Below are positions 24,412-33,223 of a stretch of DNA of 64,000 nucleotides, piece by piece. The DNA is from JAAAOZ01 sp964496595. Lineage in GTDB: Bacteria > Chloroflexota > Anaerolineae > B4-G1 > SLSP01. The stretch spans positions 1 through 64,000 of the forward strand of contig CAZCAI010000003.1 in assembly GCA_964496595.1 (NCBI GenBank), read 5' to 3'. Below the pieces are notes generated by a model. That model was not told the origin of the DNA. It worked only from the letters and a program-made list of their open reading frames with translations, and did no database searches. A program made the position numbers and the translations under genes. Each line of letters begins with the position of its first letter. Within the stretch, counting starts at the first letter, position 1.

Positions 24412-25782
24412 ATGCCAAAACCATTAGTTGCTATTGTGGGCCGACCTAACGTCGGGAAATCGACGCTCTTTAATCGCATTATCGGCGAGCGCCGGGCCGT
24501 GGTCAGCGACATCCCCGGCACGACGCGGGATCGCATCATCGCGCCGACGGCGTGGGAAGGGCGCGAGTTTCTCGTCACAGATACCGGAGGCATCGAGATT
24601 TTGCCTCCCAGCGTGGAGGACGGGCGGCGTCCCGCCCCAGATCGGCCCCTGTTGGAGGATTCCGACCAATTCATCCCGGAGATTCGCGCCCAGGCAGAGC
24701 AGGCCATCGATGCCGCCGATGTGATCCTCTTCCTCACCGATGTGATCACGGGCGTCACCGGCGCGGATCGTCAGGTGGCCGATATTCTACGCCGTACAGA
24801 GAAGCCGGTGCTGGTGGTGGTCAATAAGGTGGATAGCGACAAGCGGGAATTGGCGGCGATGGAGTTCTATGAGATGGGCTTACCGGAGATCATCACCATC
24901 TCGGCGCTGCACGGTGCCGGCGTGGGCGACTTGCTGGATCGCGTGGTGGAGATATTGCCCGCCCCGGAGATCAGCGTGCCTTTGCCGGAGGACGCCGTCA
25001 AGATTGCGATTTTGGGCCGCCCCAACGTCGGCAAATCTTCGTTGCTCAATCAGTTGCTGGGCGAGGAGCGGGCCATCGTCAGCCCTGTCGCCGGCACCAC
25101 GCGCGACGCGCTCGATACGGAGTTGAAGTGGGAAGATCACACGCTCGTCTTGATCGATACGGCGGGCATTCGGCGGCGCGGTAAAATCGATCCCGGCGTG
25201 GAGAAGTACAGCGTGCTGCGCGCGGCCCGCTCCCTCCACCGCGCCGACGTGGCGCTGCTGCTGATCGACACCCACGAGGGCGTTACCTCGCAGGATACCC
25301 ATATCGCCGGGATGATTTCCGATGCCGGTGTAAGCACCGTCACCTTAGTCAACAAGTGGGATATTGCCACGCCCTACATGCGCGAGAATCGCTCCGATCT
25401 GGAGGAGCAGGTGCGATACAAACTCCGTTTCCTCAACTTCATCCCCGTGCTCTTTATCTCTGCGTTGACCGGCCACCGGGTTGAGCAGGTCATCCCCGCG
25501 GCGCTGGAGGTCTACGACGCGCGCTACCATCACATCGAGCCGGAGCAGATCAATGCTCTCATCCTCGATGCTATGGCCAGACATGCCCCGCCCAGTCGCC
25601 GCGGGCGCCGTTTGCAGATTTATCGCGTCTCTCAGATTGATGTCGCCCCGCCGACCTTTATCTTTGTTGTCAACGATCCAAAATTGATGCACTTTTCCTA
25701 CAAGCGCTATCTGGAAAATCGTATCCGCGAGGCTTTCTCCTTCCCCGGTACGCCGATTCGGTTTGTCTATCGTCAGAAGTAG
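24412..25782 (+). CDS. der: Ribosome-associated GTPase Der (EngA)
   Basis: Double-G-domain GTPase needed for 50S ribosome assembly. Two P-loops: GRPNVGKSTLF at 8-18 and GRPNVGKSSLL, each followed by DTGG / DTAG, NKVD and NKWD motifs, then the C-terminal KH-like domain. 456 aa is close to the usual length, with a slightly long loop near residues 65-90. TCTGGAGG precedes the ATG. A perfect 15-bp terminator follows. Confidence 0.97.
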   Translation: MPKPLVAIVGRPNVGKSTLFNRIIGERRAVVSDIPGTTRDRIIAPTAWEGREFLVTDTGGIEILPPSVEDGRRPAPDRPLLEDSDQFIPEIRAQAEQAIDAADVILFLTDVITGVTGADRQVADILRRTEKPVLVVVNKVDSDKRELAAMEFYEMGLPEIITISALHGAGVGDLLDRVVEILPAPEISVPLPEDAVKIAILGRPNVGKSSLLNQLLGEERAIVSPVAGTTRDALDTELKWEDHTLVLIDTAGIRRRGKIDPGVEKYSVLRAARSLHRADVALLLIDTHEGVTSQDTHIAGMISDAGVSTVTLVNKWDIATPYMRENRSDLEEQVRYKLRFLNFIPVLFISALTGHRVEQVIPAALEVYDARYHHIEPEQINALILDAMARHAPPSRRGRRLQIYRVSQIDVAPPTFIFVVNDPKLMHFSYKRYLENRIREAFSFPGTPIRFVYRQK

Positions 25783-25817
25783 CGCGATAGCGTGGGGTGG
25801 AGATAGTTTCGCCCATC

Positions 25818-25854
25818 ACAAAGGCCACGTCATCTCGTGTGACGTGGCCTTTGT
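25818..25854 (+). terminator. Terminator hairpin (copy 1 of a pair)
   Basis: ACAAAGGCCACGTCA (25818-25832) with TGACGTGGCCTTTGT (25840-25854): a perfect 15-bp stem and 7-base loop. The same hairpin with one change recurs at 26908-26947, on the other side of the Phd/PIN pair. Confidence 0.8.
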
Positions 25855-26068
25855 CTGTTGACTTCAACTGACGACGTTCCTCTATTCGGATCGCACGGCG
25901 TTTTGAGAAAATCGCGCCCCACATCGAGGGTGAACGTGTGAGCCGATTGGCGTAGGGCCAGCCTTATGCCGCCTCACACTTCTATCGCCGCCGAACCTTG
26001 ACACAGCTCTGCATCACCGCTACAATGATGACAAATCGCACCATAAATAGTACCAAAGGATGTACAAA

Positions 26069-26401
26069 ATGAGCACCAAAATCATGCCGATCAGTGAGTT
26101 GCGGCGTAAGACGAGCGAGGTTCTTGACGAGTTGCGTGACAAGGATAAGGAAAATGAAGTTTACGTCACGCGCTATGGCCATCCCGTGGCGGTGTTGGTG
26201 AACTACGAGCACTATGAACAACTCAAGGAATGTTCTGATCACGGGGAGCTTGAGACCACGTCCAACGAGAAGCCGGTATATCCTACGGTCGCCACACCAC
26301 TTTTCAGCCTGCAAGCCTTATCGGGTCTATTGAAAGACGGCTACGAAGGCGATGCGCTGGCTGATACCGAAGCACTCTACGATGGCGTTGAGGGCGATTG
26401 A
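26069..26401 (+). CDS. Phd/YefM-family antitoxin
   Basis: 110 aa from ATG 26069 (AAAGGA 7 bases upstream; ATG 26060 overlaps that site). N-terminal Phd/YefM domain: IMPISELRRKTSEVLDEL and YVTRYGHPVAVLVNYEHYEQL (shown in part), followed by an unrelated acidic tail that should neutralise the toxin. The stop overlaps the toxin start region (26399-26404). Antitoxins of this kind repress their own promoter. Confidence 0.88.
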   Translation: MSTKIMPISELRRKTSEVLDELRDKDKENEVYVTRYGHPVAVLVNYEHYEQLKECSDHGELETTSNEKPVYPTVATPLFSLQALSGLLKDGYEGDALADTEALYDGVEGD

Positions 26402-26403
26402 CG

Positions 26404-26859
26404 ATGCGGATCGCCATAGATGCCTGTGTGCTGGTCGCGCTCATCAATCCCCGCGATCTTTGGCATGTGCAAGCGAATAAACTGCTCGACGCCCTCGGCG
26501 CTGCCGATTTTACACCGATGAACTTCGATTGCGCCGTCACCGAAGCTGCCAGTGTGCTGGTGCGCCGTCTGCACGAAAAAGGTCATAGCGACGAGGCCGC
26601 TCGGATGTTGGAGCAGTTGAACGCCCACATTCCTCCGAGTCGAATCATTTGGATTCTCCCCGATGTTCCCCGTCTGTACCAGGATGCGCTGGATTTGATG
26701 CGCGATTCGTGTGGCGAACTCAACTTCAACGACGCGCTCATTGCGCTGGCGTGTCGCGAACGCGAAATCCCGGCCATTGCCAGCTTCGACGCCGACTTCG
26801 ATCAGGTACCCTGGCTCAAGCGGATCGCGACGCCGGAGGATGTGTTCAGCGCAGAATGA
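26404..26859 (+). CDS. PIN-domain toxin (VapC-like)
   Basis: 151 aa. Metal-binding acidic residues of the PIN nuclease fold are visible: AIDACVLV (Asp5), an Asp/Glu in FDCAVTEAASVL, ELNFNDALI (Asp) and SFDADFD. These enzymes cut RNA. ATG 26404 is two bases after the antitoxin stop, so both are one operon. The toxin is preceded by a Phd-type antitoxin, a mixed pairing that is common. Confidence 0.88.
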   Translation: MRIAIDACVLVALINPRDLWHVQANKLLDALGAADFTPMNFDCAVTEAASVLVRRLHEKGHSDEAARMLEQLNAHIPPSRIIWILPDVPRLYQDALDLMRDSCGELNFNDALIALACREREIPAIASFDADFDQVPWLKRIATPEDVFSAE

Positions 26860-26907
26860 CATTTCAACTAATTGGAATGTAGCACCAAGCGAAAGCATGC
26901 TGCAAAT

Positions 26908-26947
26908 TACAAAGGCCACATCACCTAAACGTGACGTGGCCTTTGTA
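26908..26947. terminator. Terminator hairpin (copy 2 of a pair)
   Basis: TACAAAGGCCACATCA (26908-26923) with TGACGTGGCCTTTGTA (26932-26947), one mismatch, 8-base loop. It ends the PIN toxin transcript and may stop the minus-strand gene at 26967. Confidence 0.8.
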
Positions 26948-26966
26948 GGTACTTGGCTATTCGTCT

Positions 26967-27308
26967 CTACATCTCATCCGGCAAAACGAAGCGCCCCTCC
27001 GCGTGGGGCGGGAAGTCGAATACCTGCGTGATCGCGTCCAATTCGAGCGGGCCGTAGATGTGCGGGAACGCTTGCCCGCTATCGTAACAATCCTCGTAGC
27101 GGATTTCAGCCCTGACGCGCGCCTCATCAATGCTCAGCAGCGCCAGCCCCGTCTGCCCGCGAAAGTTCGCGTCGGCCACTGCGATCACCTGATCACGCCG
27201 GGAGCAGTGGATGAAGCCCTCGCTCTCCAGGCTCGCGGTGCGATAGACGCCCACGCGCTGCGCCGCCTCCCAATCCGCCCGCGCTGTGATGTGATAAATC
27301 GTCGTCAT
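26967..27308 (-). CDS. DUF952 protein
   Basis: 113 aa. IYHITARADWEAAQ, YRTASLESEGFIHCS, DQVIAVADANF and AFPHIYGPLELDAI are the DUF952 landmarks; the family is structurally related to ADP-ribosyltransferase-like folds, but its role is unknown. The start overlaps the stop of the membrane protein gene by four bases. Confidence 0.85.
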   Translation of the reverse strand: MTTIYHITARADWEAAQRVGVYRTASLESEGFIHCSRRDQVIAVADANFRGQTGLALLSIDEARVRAEIRYEDCYDSGQAFPHIYGPLELDAITQVFDFPPHAEGRFVLPDEM

Positions 27309-28270
27309 TCGGCATCTCTTTTAAGGTATGTCATATAACCGTGCGTGGCTAATCCCGCGCCTAACGCGAGCGTGCCGAGCTTCCCGCCGGCGCCGCCGAG
27401 CATAGGCATACTGTAAACGAAGGCGATCCCGGTGAAAAGGCCCACGATCAACATCGGCCACAGTTTGGGAAAGCGCGAGGCGGCCGACATCCCCGCAAAG
27501 GAAGCGCAGATCACCACCACAGCGAGCATGCTCCCCACGGCATCGGGATAGAGGCGGGGAAGGAGCAACCCCCCGATCAAGCCCACCGCGCCGGAGGCCA
27601 TCACGGCCCCGTGTCCCCGGTTGATGCTAAGCCATCGCGTGATGACGGCCGCCAGGATGGCATAGAGGATGATCTGCCCCGCAATGCGCCAGGCAGGAAC
27701 CGGCGCGATCACAAACTCGCGTCCCAGGCACATGCCGGTGATGAGACAGCCGGCGAAGGCGATGGTGCCGAGTTTGCCGCCGAAGCCATCGTAGACGCCG
27801 GTGGTGATGACGTAAATCGCGCTGGCGACCAGGCCCGCGATGGCTAACTCCGTGTGGTTGACGAGGTATTGGGCGGAGGTCATGCCCACAAAGGAGCCGC
27901 AGTAAAGGGGAACGCCATAAGCCGGCGCGGCCAGCGCGCCGATAACGCCCACCAGGCCGGAGGCCGTCACAGCGCCCAACCCTACATCGATATTGAGGAT
28001 GTAGGTACTCACGGCCCCCAAGAACACCGCGCCGAAATTGAGCACACTCGTTTGAGAGAGGATCGGGGCGGGATCGACGGCGGGCAAGCGGCGGTATTCC
28101 AAAGCGATTTGGTACAGCAACCCCACCATAATCACCATAAAGACCACGCCGCCCATAACCGCGTGAACGTCCCAAGCTACATAGAGGGACGATCCAAAGA
28201 GAAGCAACACAAACACACTGAGCACGATATAACCGATAAGGGGTACAATCTGGATAGAACGATGTCGCAT
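27305..28270 (-). CDS. Membrane protein with internal duplication, unknown
   Basis: 321 aa with about ten hydrophobic segments. Two halves resemble each other: GLGAVTASGLVGVIGALAAP / GHGAVMASGAVGLIGGLLLP, and GGKLGTIAFAGCLITG / GGKLGTLALGAGLATHG. This twin-repeat layout suggests a transporter or channel built from an ancient gene duplication. I do not recognise the family. Co-transcribed with the DUF952 gene (4-base overlap). Confidence 0.75.
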   Translation of the reverse strand: MRHRSIQIVPLIGYIVLSVFVLLLFGSSLYVAWDVHAVMGGVVFMVIMVGLLYQIALEYRRLPAVDPAPILSQTSVLNFGAVFLGAVSTYILNIDVGLGAVTASGLVGVIGALAAPAYGVPLYCGSFVGMTSAQYLVNHTELAIAGLVASAIYVITTGVYDGFGGKLGTIAFAGCLITGMCLGREFVIAPVPAWRIAGQIILYAILAAVITRWLSINRGHGAVMASGAVGLIGGLLLPRLYPDAVGSMLAVVVICASFAGMSAASRFPKLWPMLIVGLFTGIAFVYSMPMLGGAGGKLGTLALGAGLATHGYMTYLKRDAE

Positions 28271-28340
28271 AGAAATCTCCTGGCGTATGGGATTCGATTT
28301 TCAAAGATTTAGACAACTCAAGGTGTGATTGGCAATGTAT

Positions 28341-28907
28341 TTAGATAACTGACGCCTCAATGAACTGTGGCGGCATTTGTTCGACCAGATAGATCTCCTC
28401 CACGGGATGATAGAACGCGATGCCCGCCGCGTGCGCCGCCGCCGCTGCGATGTGCAGCAGCACGGGATCGCGCGCGTGGCGACGCCCGATGCCCAGCGCC
28501 CCCTCCGGCGTGCTCGCCAGGTGGACGTACTGCCGTTGCATCGATTGCAGCCCCTCGCGCTGGATCGCTTCCAGCTTGTCGGGCGCCGTGCCGTGATAGA
28601 GCCGTTCCGGCGGCGTGACCGGCTCGTAGGTGGGGTGGAGGGCCGTGTGGCCGTACAGCGCGCGGATGTGCCCCCCGACCAGCTCGAAGCGCTTGCGCTG
28701 CCCCGGCGCATCCACGACGGCCTGCACATCATCGCGGGCGGCCCAGCGGAAATTCGGCAGCCCGTTGAGGATGCGCAGCACCTCATCCAACTCCGCGTAA
28801 CCCGCCGCGTCCATCTCGATGGGGAAGCGCGCCGGTCGATGGCGCAACAGCAACGACAGGAACTTGCTCAACTTGCGCAGCTTGTACTTTCGGCGTCGGT
28901 CAGCCAT
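28341..28907 (-). CDS. kptA: RNA 2'-phosphotransferase (Tpt1/KptA)
   Basis: 188 aa from ATG 28907, GGAGG 8 bases upstream. KptA family marks: SKFLSLLLRHRP, RFELVGGHIRALYGHT, LYHGTAP, then HLASTPEGALGIGRRH. It removes a 2'-phosphate from RNA splice junctions using NAD+. In bacteria without tRNA splicing, its natural substrate is unclear; it may serve RNA repair or act on ADP-ribosylated ends. Confidence 0.93.
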   Translation of the reverse strand: MADRRRKYKLRKLSKFLSLLLRHRPARFPIEMDAAGYAELDEVLRILNGLPNFRWAARDDVQAVVDAPGQRKRFELVGGHIRALYGHTALHPTYEPVTPPERLYHGTAPDKLEAIQREGLQSMQRQYVHLASTPEGALGIGRRHARDPVLLHIAAAAAHAAGIAFYHPVEEIYLVEQMPPQFIEASVI

Positions 28908-28935
28908 CAACATCATCCTCCATCACGTAGGCGGG

Positions 28936-29667
28936 TTATGCGCTCATTCGCTCATCCGCCGATTCGCTCATTCGCCACAAATTCGCCCGCATCTGCTCGC
29001 GCTCCTGATCGGGGAAGCTCGCCAGGAAGCGCTCGATCTTATCGCGCCGCGTCTCGCCTTCATGCGGGCAGACTTGATCCTGATCCGGCGGGAGCGTCCA
29101 GCCGGCGGCGCGGGCATAGCGCGCGATTTCCTTCTGCGGGACGTAGATGAGCGGGCGGATGACCTCGAAGCGCCCATCGAAGAAAGCTCGGCGCGGGGAT
29201 AACCGCTCCAGTTGCCCCTTATAGAGCAGGCTCATCACCGTGGTGACGGCGGCGTCATCGGCGTGGTGGCCGAAGGCGACCTTGTTGCATCCGTGGCGGG
29301 TGGCGGCGAAGAAGAGCGCCTTACGCCGCAGCCACGCGCAGCGAAAGCAACTCAGTGGCAGCTTCTCTTCGGGCGGCGCCTCCAACGGCGCGATCTCATA
29401 CTCGACGCCCAACGCGCGAAACCACGGCGTCAGCGCCGGCGCCAGATCGGGCAGGCCCACGTCAGCGCCGTCGATGTGGAGGGCCACCACCTCATAATCG
29501 CCGGGAATGTCCACGCTGCGCACCAGCAGATCCAGCAGCGCGCGGCTATCTTTCCCGCCGGAGACGCCCACGGCCACGCGATCCCCATCCGCAATAAGGC
29601 CAAACTCGCGCACGGCGCGGTTCACCGGCTTGAGTAGATAGGTCGCAATCTTATCAGGGTGAGTCAT
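28936..29667 (-). CDS. PP-loop ATPase, tRNA 2-thiocytidine-synthase (TtcA)-like
   Basis: 243 aa. PP-loop GVSGGKDS, then SCFRCAWLRRK (the CxxC that holds a Fe-S cluster), GHHADDAAV, and YVPQKEI. The set matches TtcA-type enzymes that add sulfur to tRNA cytidine 32. The last residues (MSESADERMSA) are encoded by an 8-bp-period CGCTCATT repeat, so the C-terminus looks extended by it. Neighbouring kptA is 28 bases away, also an RNA enzyme. Confidence 0.85.
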   Translation of the reverse strand: MTHPDKIATYLLKPVNRAVREFGLIADGDRVAVGVSGGKDSRALLDLLVRSVDIPGDYEVVALHIDGADVGLPDLAPALTPWFRALGVEYEIAPLEAPPEEKLPLSCFRCAWLRRKALFFAATRHGCNKVAFGHHADDAAVTTVMSLLYKGQLERLSPRRAFFDGRFEVIRPLIYVPQKEIARYARAAGWTLPPDQDQVCPHEGETRRDKIERFLASFPDQEREQMRANLWRMSESADERMSA

Positions 29668-29682
29668 TATTTCTGGGAATTA

Positions 29683-29771
29683 AGAATTGCGAATTGCGAA
29701 TTAAGAATATGGGACTTGAAAAATTGTGTCAAATTCTCCATTCGCAGTTCATCATTCATAATTCGCAATTT
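29683..29771. repeat. 7-bp-period repeats, AATTGCG family, in both orientations
   Basis: AATTAAG-AATTGCG-AATTGCG-AATTAAG (29683-29711) and, reversed, ATTCATAATTCGCAATT (29754-29771), upstream of the ttcA-like gene. Confidence 0.7.
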
Positions 29772-29776
29772 TTTTG

Positions 29777-30802
29777 TCAATTCTCCATTCTTTTCCCATA
29801 CTGCTGCTGATAATAAGCCTGGTACAAATTCCCACTCTTGATCGGCCGCCACCACTCTTCGGTCTTGGCGTACCAGCGCACCGTCTTGGCTACCGCCTCG
29901 GCGCAGGAGTGGCGGCTCTCCCAGCCCAACGCCTGGAGCTTGCTCACGTCAAGCGCGTAGCGGCGGTCGTGGCCGGCGCGATCCTCCACGTGCTTGATGA
30001 GGCTCCGAGGCTTGCCCAGCGTCTCCAAGACGATCTCCGTCATCGCCAGATTGGTGAGCTCCTCGCCGGTGCCGACGTTGTAGATCTCGCCCAACTCGCC
30101 CTTGTGCAGCACCACATCGATGCCCTCGCAGTGATCGATGACATATTGATAATCGCGCATCTGCATGCCGTCGCCGTAGACGGGCAGCGGCTGATCATCG
30201 ATGGCGTTGGTAGCGAAGAGCGGCACGACCTTCTCCGGGTACTGATACGGCCCCACGTTGTTCGATCCCCGCGTGATGGTCACGGGCAACTGCCACGATT
30301 CGAAATAGGCCAGTGTCATCAAATCGCCGCTGGCTTTGCTGGCGGAGTAAGGGCTGCGCGGCTCCAGGTGATCCCGCTCCGTCGAGCGCCCCGTCAGCAC
30401 CTGGCCGTAAACCTCATCGGTGCTGATCTGATGGTAACGCTCCAGTCCCAGCACCTTGGCCGTCTCTAAGAGCACGAAGGTGCCGTAGACATCGGTCTGG
30501 ATGAAGGATCCCGGTTCCATCAGCGAGCGATCGACGTGCGTCTCTGCCGCAAAATTGACGATGGTGTCCACATCGTAGGCTTGCAGCGTCTCCTCCACCC
30601 TGGTCGGATTGCAAATATCGCCCTTGACGAAAGCGTAGCGGTCACCGAAGCGCTCCGCCACATCCTCCAAATTCTCCACGCGCCCGGCGTAGGTGAGCTT
30701 ATCGTAGACCACGATGAAATACTCCGGGTACTTCTCCAGCATATAGCGCACAAAATTGGAGCCGATAAACCCGGCCCCGCCCGTCACCATCAACCTCTGC
30801 AT
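29777..30802 (-). CDS. rfbB: dTDP-glucose 4,6-dehydratase
   Basis: Converts dTDP-glucose to dTDP-4-keto-6-deoxyglucose, the first branch step to rhamnose and other deoxysugars. NAD site TGGAGFIGS at 6-14, ISTDEVYG, and the YSASKASGD catalytic Tyr-Lys region are all present; 341 aa is standard. AAGGAGG precedes the ATG. No other dTDP-rhamnose gene lies in the window, so it stands alone. Confidence 0.95.
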   Translation of the reverse strand: MQRLMVTGGAGFIGSNFVRYMLEKYPEYFIVVYDKLTYAGRVENLEDVAERFGDRYAFVKGDICNPTRVEETLQAYDVDTIVNFAAETHVDRSLMEPGSFIQTDVYGTFVLLETAKVLGLERYHQISTDEVYGQVLTGRSTERDHLEPRSPYSASKASGDLMTLAYFESWQLPVTITRGSNNVGPYQYPEKVVPLFATNAIDDQPLPVYGDGMQMRDYQYVIDHCEGIDVVLHKGELGEIYNVGTGEELTNLAMTEIVLETLGKPRSLIKHVEDRAGHDRRYALDVSKLQALGWESRHSCAEAVAKTVRWYAKTEEWWRPIKSGNLYQAYYQQQYGKRMEN

Positions 30803-30977
30803 ACCAGCCTCCTTAAAATAGTAAGATAATCAAATAAACTTTAATTAAATTTGGGGGATATGAAAGCCATTCTACCACAAGGCCCACGTGGCCCCAATGC
30901 CCGGCCCGACGCAGTTGTAACACTCCAGGGAATCAGAATTGAGGGGGATCATCCACATGCAAGGGATTGCGCAACCG

Positions 30978-31748
30978 TCAGCGGTACTCGACCTGGACGC
31001 CTTTGAGCCAGGCGAGCAGCTTTTCGACGAGGAAAATCAGCGCGAAGAATGGCATATCGATCAACAATGTGCTGCCGCCCAGCAGGACGAGCCAACGCAC
31101 GGAGATCGTCAGGGCGCGGGTGAAGCCGTTGAGGAGCATCATCCCGCCACCGATGAAGGCCACGACCATCGCCAGCACGAAGAGGCTGCTGAGCAGGAAG
31201 GGCCACGCATGCACGTCGGAGCGGCTGGGCAGCATCGTGTTGCCGATGGCGAAGATGAGATAGGCCCAGATCCACGCATCGGGCGCGTGGAGGGCGGCGG
31301 TGAGCGCGCGCACGGCGGCCGGCCAGTTGCTGGCGCTGAGCGCGGCGAGCATATCGGGCGTGCCGAAGACAAAGTGCCCGATCGCGATCACGGTCAGGCC
31401 GCCGAAGACGAGCGGCGCCGCGCCGATGAGGCTCGCGCGCACAAAATCGGTCTCCCGCACGGGGACGAAGCCCAGTTGGATGCGCTTGCCTACGCGATGC
31501 GGCAACACATTGATCCGCCCGATCTCGACGCCCAAGATGCGGGCGACGACGGCGTGGCTCAACTCGTGCAGCGCCACGCCCGGAAAGAGCAGAATCGCGT
31601 AGAGCCACAGGGCCAGCTCCTCGTCGTTGGTGAGCAGCAACATCACGCCCTGGAGATGGCGATGCAGCCATTGATCGGCCAGCAGCAACAGCCCTCCGAC
31701 GACGAGCAGTTCTATCAACATCCGTAACATCGGGTCGATGGCATTCAT
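30978..31748 (-). CDS. Membrane zinc metalloprotease-like (M50-type) protein
   Basis: 256 aa, several hydrophobic helices. The second helix carries ALHELSHAVVARILG, a HExxH zinc site as in site-2 proteases and their relatives. A second family motif (NxxPxxxxDG type) is not obvious, so protease activity is uncertain. The start is unclear: GTG 31754 or ATG 31748, neither with a strong ribosome site, and the upstream flank lies at a scaffold gap. Confidence 0.65.
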   Translation of the reverse strand: MNAIDPMLRMLIELLVVGGLLLLADQWLHRHLQGVMLLLTNDEELALWLYAILLFPGVALHELSHAVVARILGVEIGRINVLPHRVGKRIQLGFVPVRETDFVRASLIGAAPLVFGGLTVIAIGHFVFGTPDMLAALSASNWPAAVRALTAALHAPDAWIWAYLIFAIGNTMLPSRSDVHAWPFLLSSLFVLAMVVAFIGGGMMLLNGFTRALTISVRWLVLLGGSTLLIDMPFFALIFLVEKLLAWLKGVQVEYR

Positions 31749-31941
31749 TATCACAAATCATATCACAAATTATCCCAAATTTCCAGNNNNNNNNNNNNNN
31801 NNNNNNNNNNNNNNNNNNNNNNNNNNNNNNNNNNNNNNNNNNNNNNNNNNNNNNNNNNNNNNNNNNNNNNNNNNNNNNNNNNNNNNGGGTCGATGGCATT
31901 CATTATCACAAATCATATCACAAATTATCCCAAATTTCCAG
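31732..31941. other. Scaffold gap with duplicated 55-bp edges
   Basis: A run of exactly 100 N (31787-31886). The 55 bases before it (31732-31786) are identical to the 55 bases after it (31887-31941). This is what two contigs that overlap by one assembly word look like, so the gap is probably not real and the contigs should join. Confidence 0.85.
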
Positions 31942-32335
31942 AAGAATCTAAAATCCAGTAGGGTTTTCCCATTTTGCAATTATACCCTATTAACTCCAAG
32001 CAGATTGCTAAATCTGCGCCTCTGGGGCATATTTTAAACGTGTTTTTAGCTTGCGCAAGCAAAACGGGGATCTAGCGATCCCTTTGAGCGAGAATGAGAA
32101 AGTCCTGAAAATCAGCGTATTGTGGCTGGGTTGCTATCGCTGCACTCTTGCGGGTATTTCATCAAGCGTATTGCGTGACTATGTTGTGTATACTTTGCTC
32201 ACTTACCAATAGAATCTCGCGACTAATTCATTACGGAATACGAAGTACGCAATACGTTCCCTGTTCCATCGCGAGAGTCGGCTCAAACATAACCCCGGGT
32301 TGTCATTTCCACGTCTTAGGTTATCCTTCTTTGAG
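31942..32335. other. Intergenic region with hairpins and 7-bp repeats
   Basis: About 394 bases, AT-rich, no gene. It holds the hairpin GCAGATT-GCTA-AATCTGC (32000-32017), the palindrome GCTTGCGCAAGC (32049-32060), the hairpin GGGATC-TAGC-GATCCC (32067-32082), and GTATTGC/ATACGCA-type repeats (32164-32180, 32232-32260). The scpA promoter should lie here but is not clear. Confidence 0.6.
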
Positions 32336-33223
32336 ATGACTGAGATACATGAAACAGCTACCGGCGAGGACGATACCACCCCCAAGCTGCAATACGCGAC
32401 GTGCGACCGCTACGAGGTTCACATCCCGGCGTTCGAGGGGCCGCTAGATCTGTTGCTGCGCTTGATCCGCAAGAAAAAGCTGGACATCACCAAGGTGGCG
32501 CTGGCCCAGGTCACGGACGAGTTCTTAGAGCAGGTCGACGCGATGCGCGAGGCGGGGAATCTGGCTATGATCGCCGATTTTCTGGCCGTGGCCGCGCAAC
32601 TATTGTGGCTTAAATCGCAGGCGCTGTTGCCCAAACCGCCCGCCTTGACCGCCGAAGAAGGCGACGAGGAGGATATTGGCGACGAGTTGGTGCGTCAGTT
32701 GCGCGCCTATCGCCGCTACAAGGAGGCTGCGCAATGGCTCCGCGAGCGGGATACGGACGAACTCCGCTCCTACATCTACACCGCGCCGTTGCCGCATCCC
32801 CAGCGCGTGAATTTGGACTTGGGCGACATCACGGCGGAGACGCTCCATGCCGCCGCCGAGCAGGTGATGTTCCCCACGGAAAGCCCGCCGCCAGCGGCCG
32901 CGATTCAGCGGCCGCGCATCTCCATCGCGCAGCAGATTCGATTGGTGCGCGAGCGGCTGACGCATTGGGCGCGGGTCTCGTTCCACAAGCTCCTGAGCCG
33001 CGAACCCACCCGCGTCGAGGCGGTGGTCACCCTCCAGGCGATTTTGGAGCTGGTCAAGCAGCAGGTGGTCAGCGCCCAACAGGATGAGCGCTTCGGGCCG
33101 ATCACGATTGAACGCCGGGTGGCCGCTGCTCAGATGAATCAGGAGACCGAAGCCGCGGCAGAAGCCAGTGCAGCCCCAGAGCCGCCGTCAGCGCCCCCGC
33201 CATATCAATCATCCAATCCGTGA
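32336..33223 (+). CDS. scpA: Segregation and condensation protein A
   Basis: Kleisin subunit that closes the SMC ring with ScpB in chromosome condensation. 295 aa from ATG 32336 (start not well supported; an earlier ATG at 32300 exists). The family core YEVHIPAFEGPLDLLLRLI, KKKLDITKVALAQVTDEFL (each given in part) and LIADFLAVAAQLLWLKS are present, and the C-terminal winged helix sits at ITIERRVAA. An Ala/Glu/Pro-rich tail follows. scpB, its usual neighbour, is not next to it. The last 122 bases overlap vanZ on the other strand. Confidence 0.9.
   Translation: MTEIHETATGEDDTTPKLQYATCDRYEVHIPAFEGPLDLLLRLIRKKKLDITKVALAQVTDEFLEQVDAMREAGNLAMIADFLAVAAQLLWLKSQALLPKPPALTAEEGDEEDIGDELVRQLRAYRRYKEAAQWLRERDTDELRSYIYTAPLPHPQRVNLDLGDITAETLHAAAEQVMFPTESPPPAAAIQRPRISIAQQIRLVRERLTHWARVSFHKLLSREPTRVEAVVTLQAILELVKQQVVSAQQDERFGPITIERRVAAAQMNQETEAAAEASAAPEPPSAPPPYQSSNP

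Noticed and set aside
30949..31899. Long minus-strand frame crossing the N run
   Set aside because: Reads through unknown bases and is antisense/out of frame to the M50-like protein.
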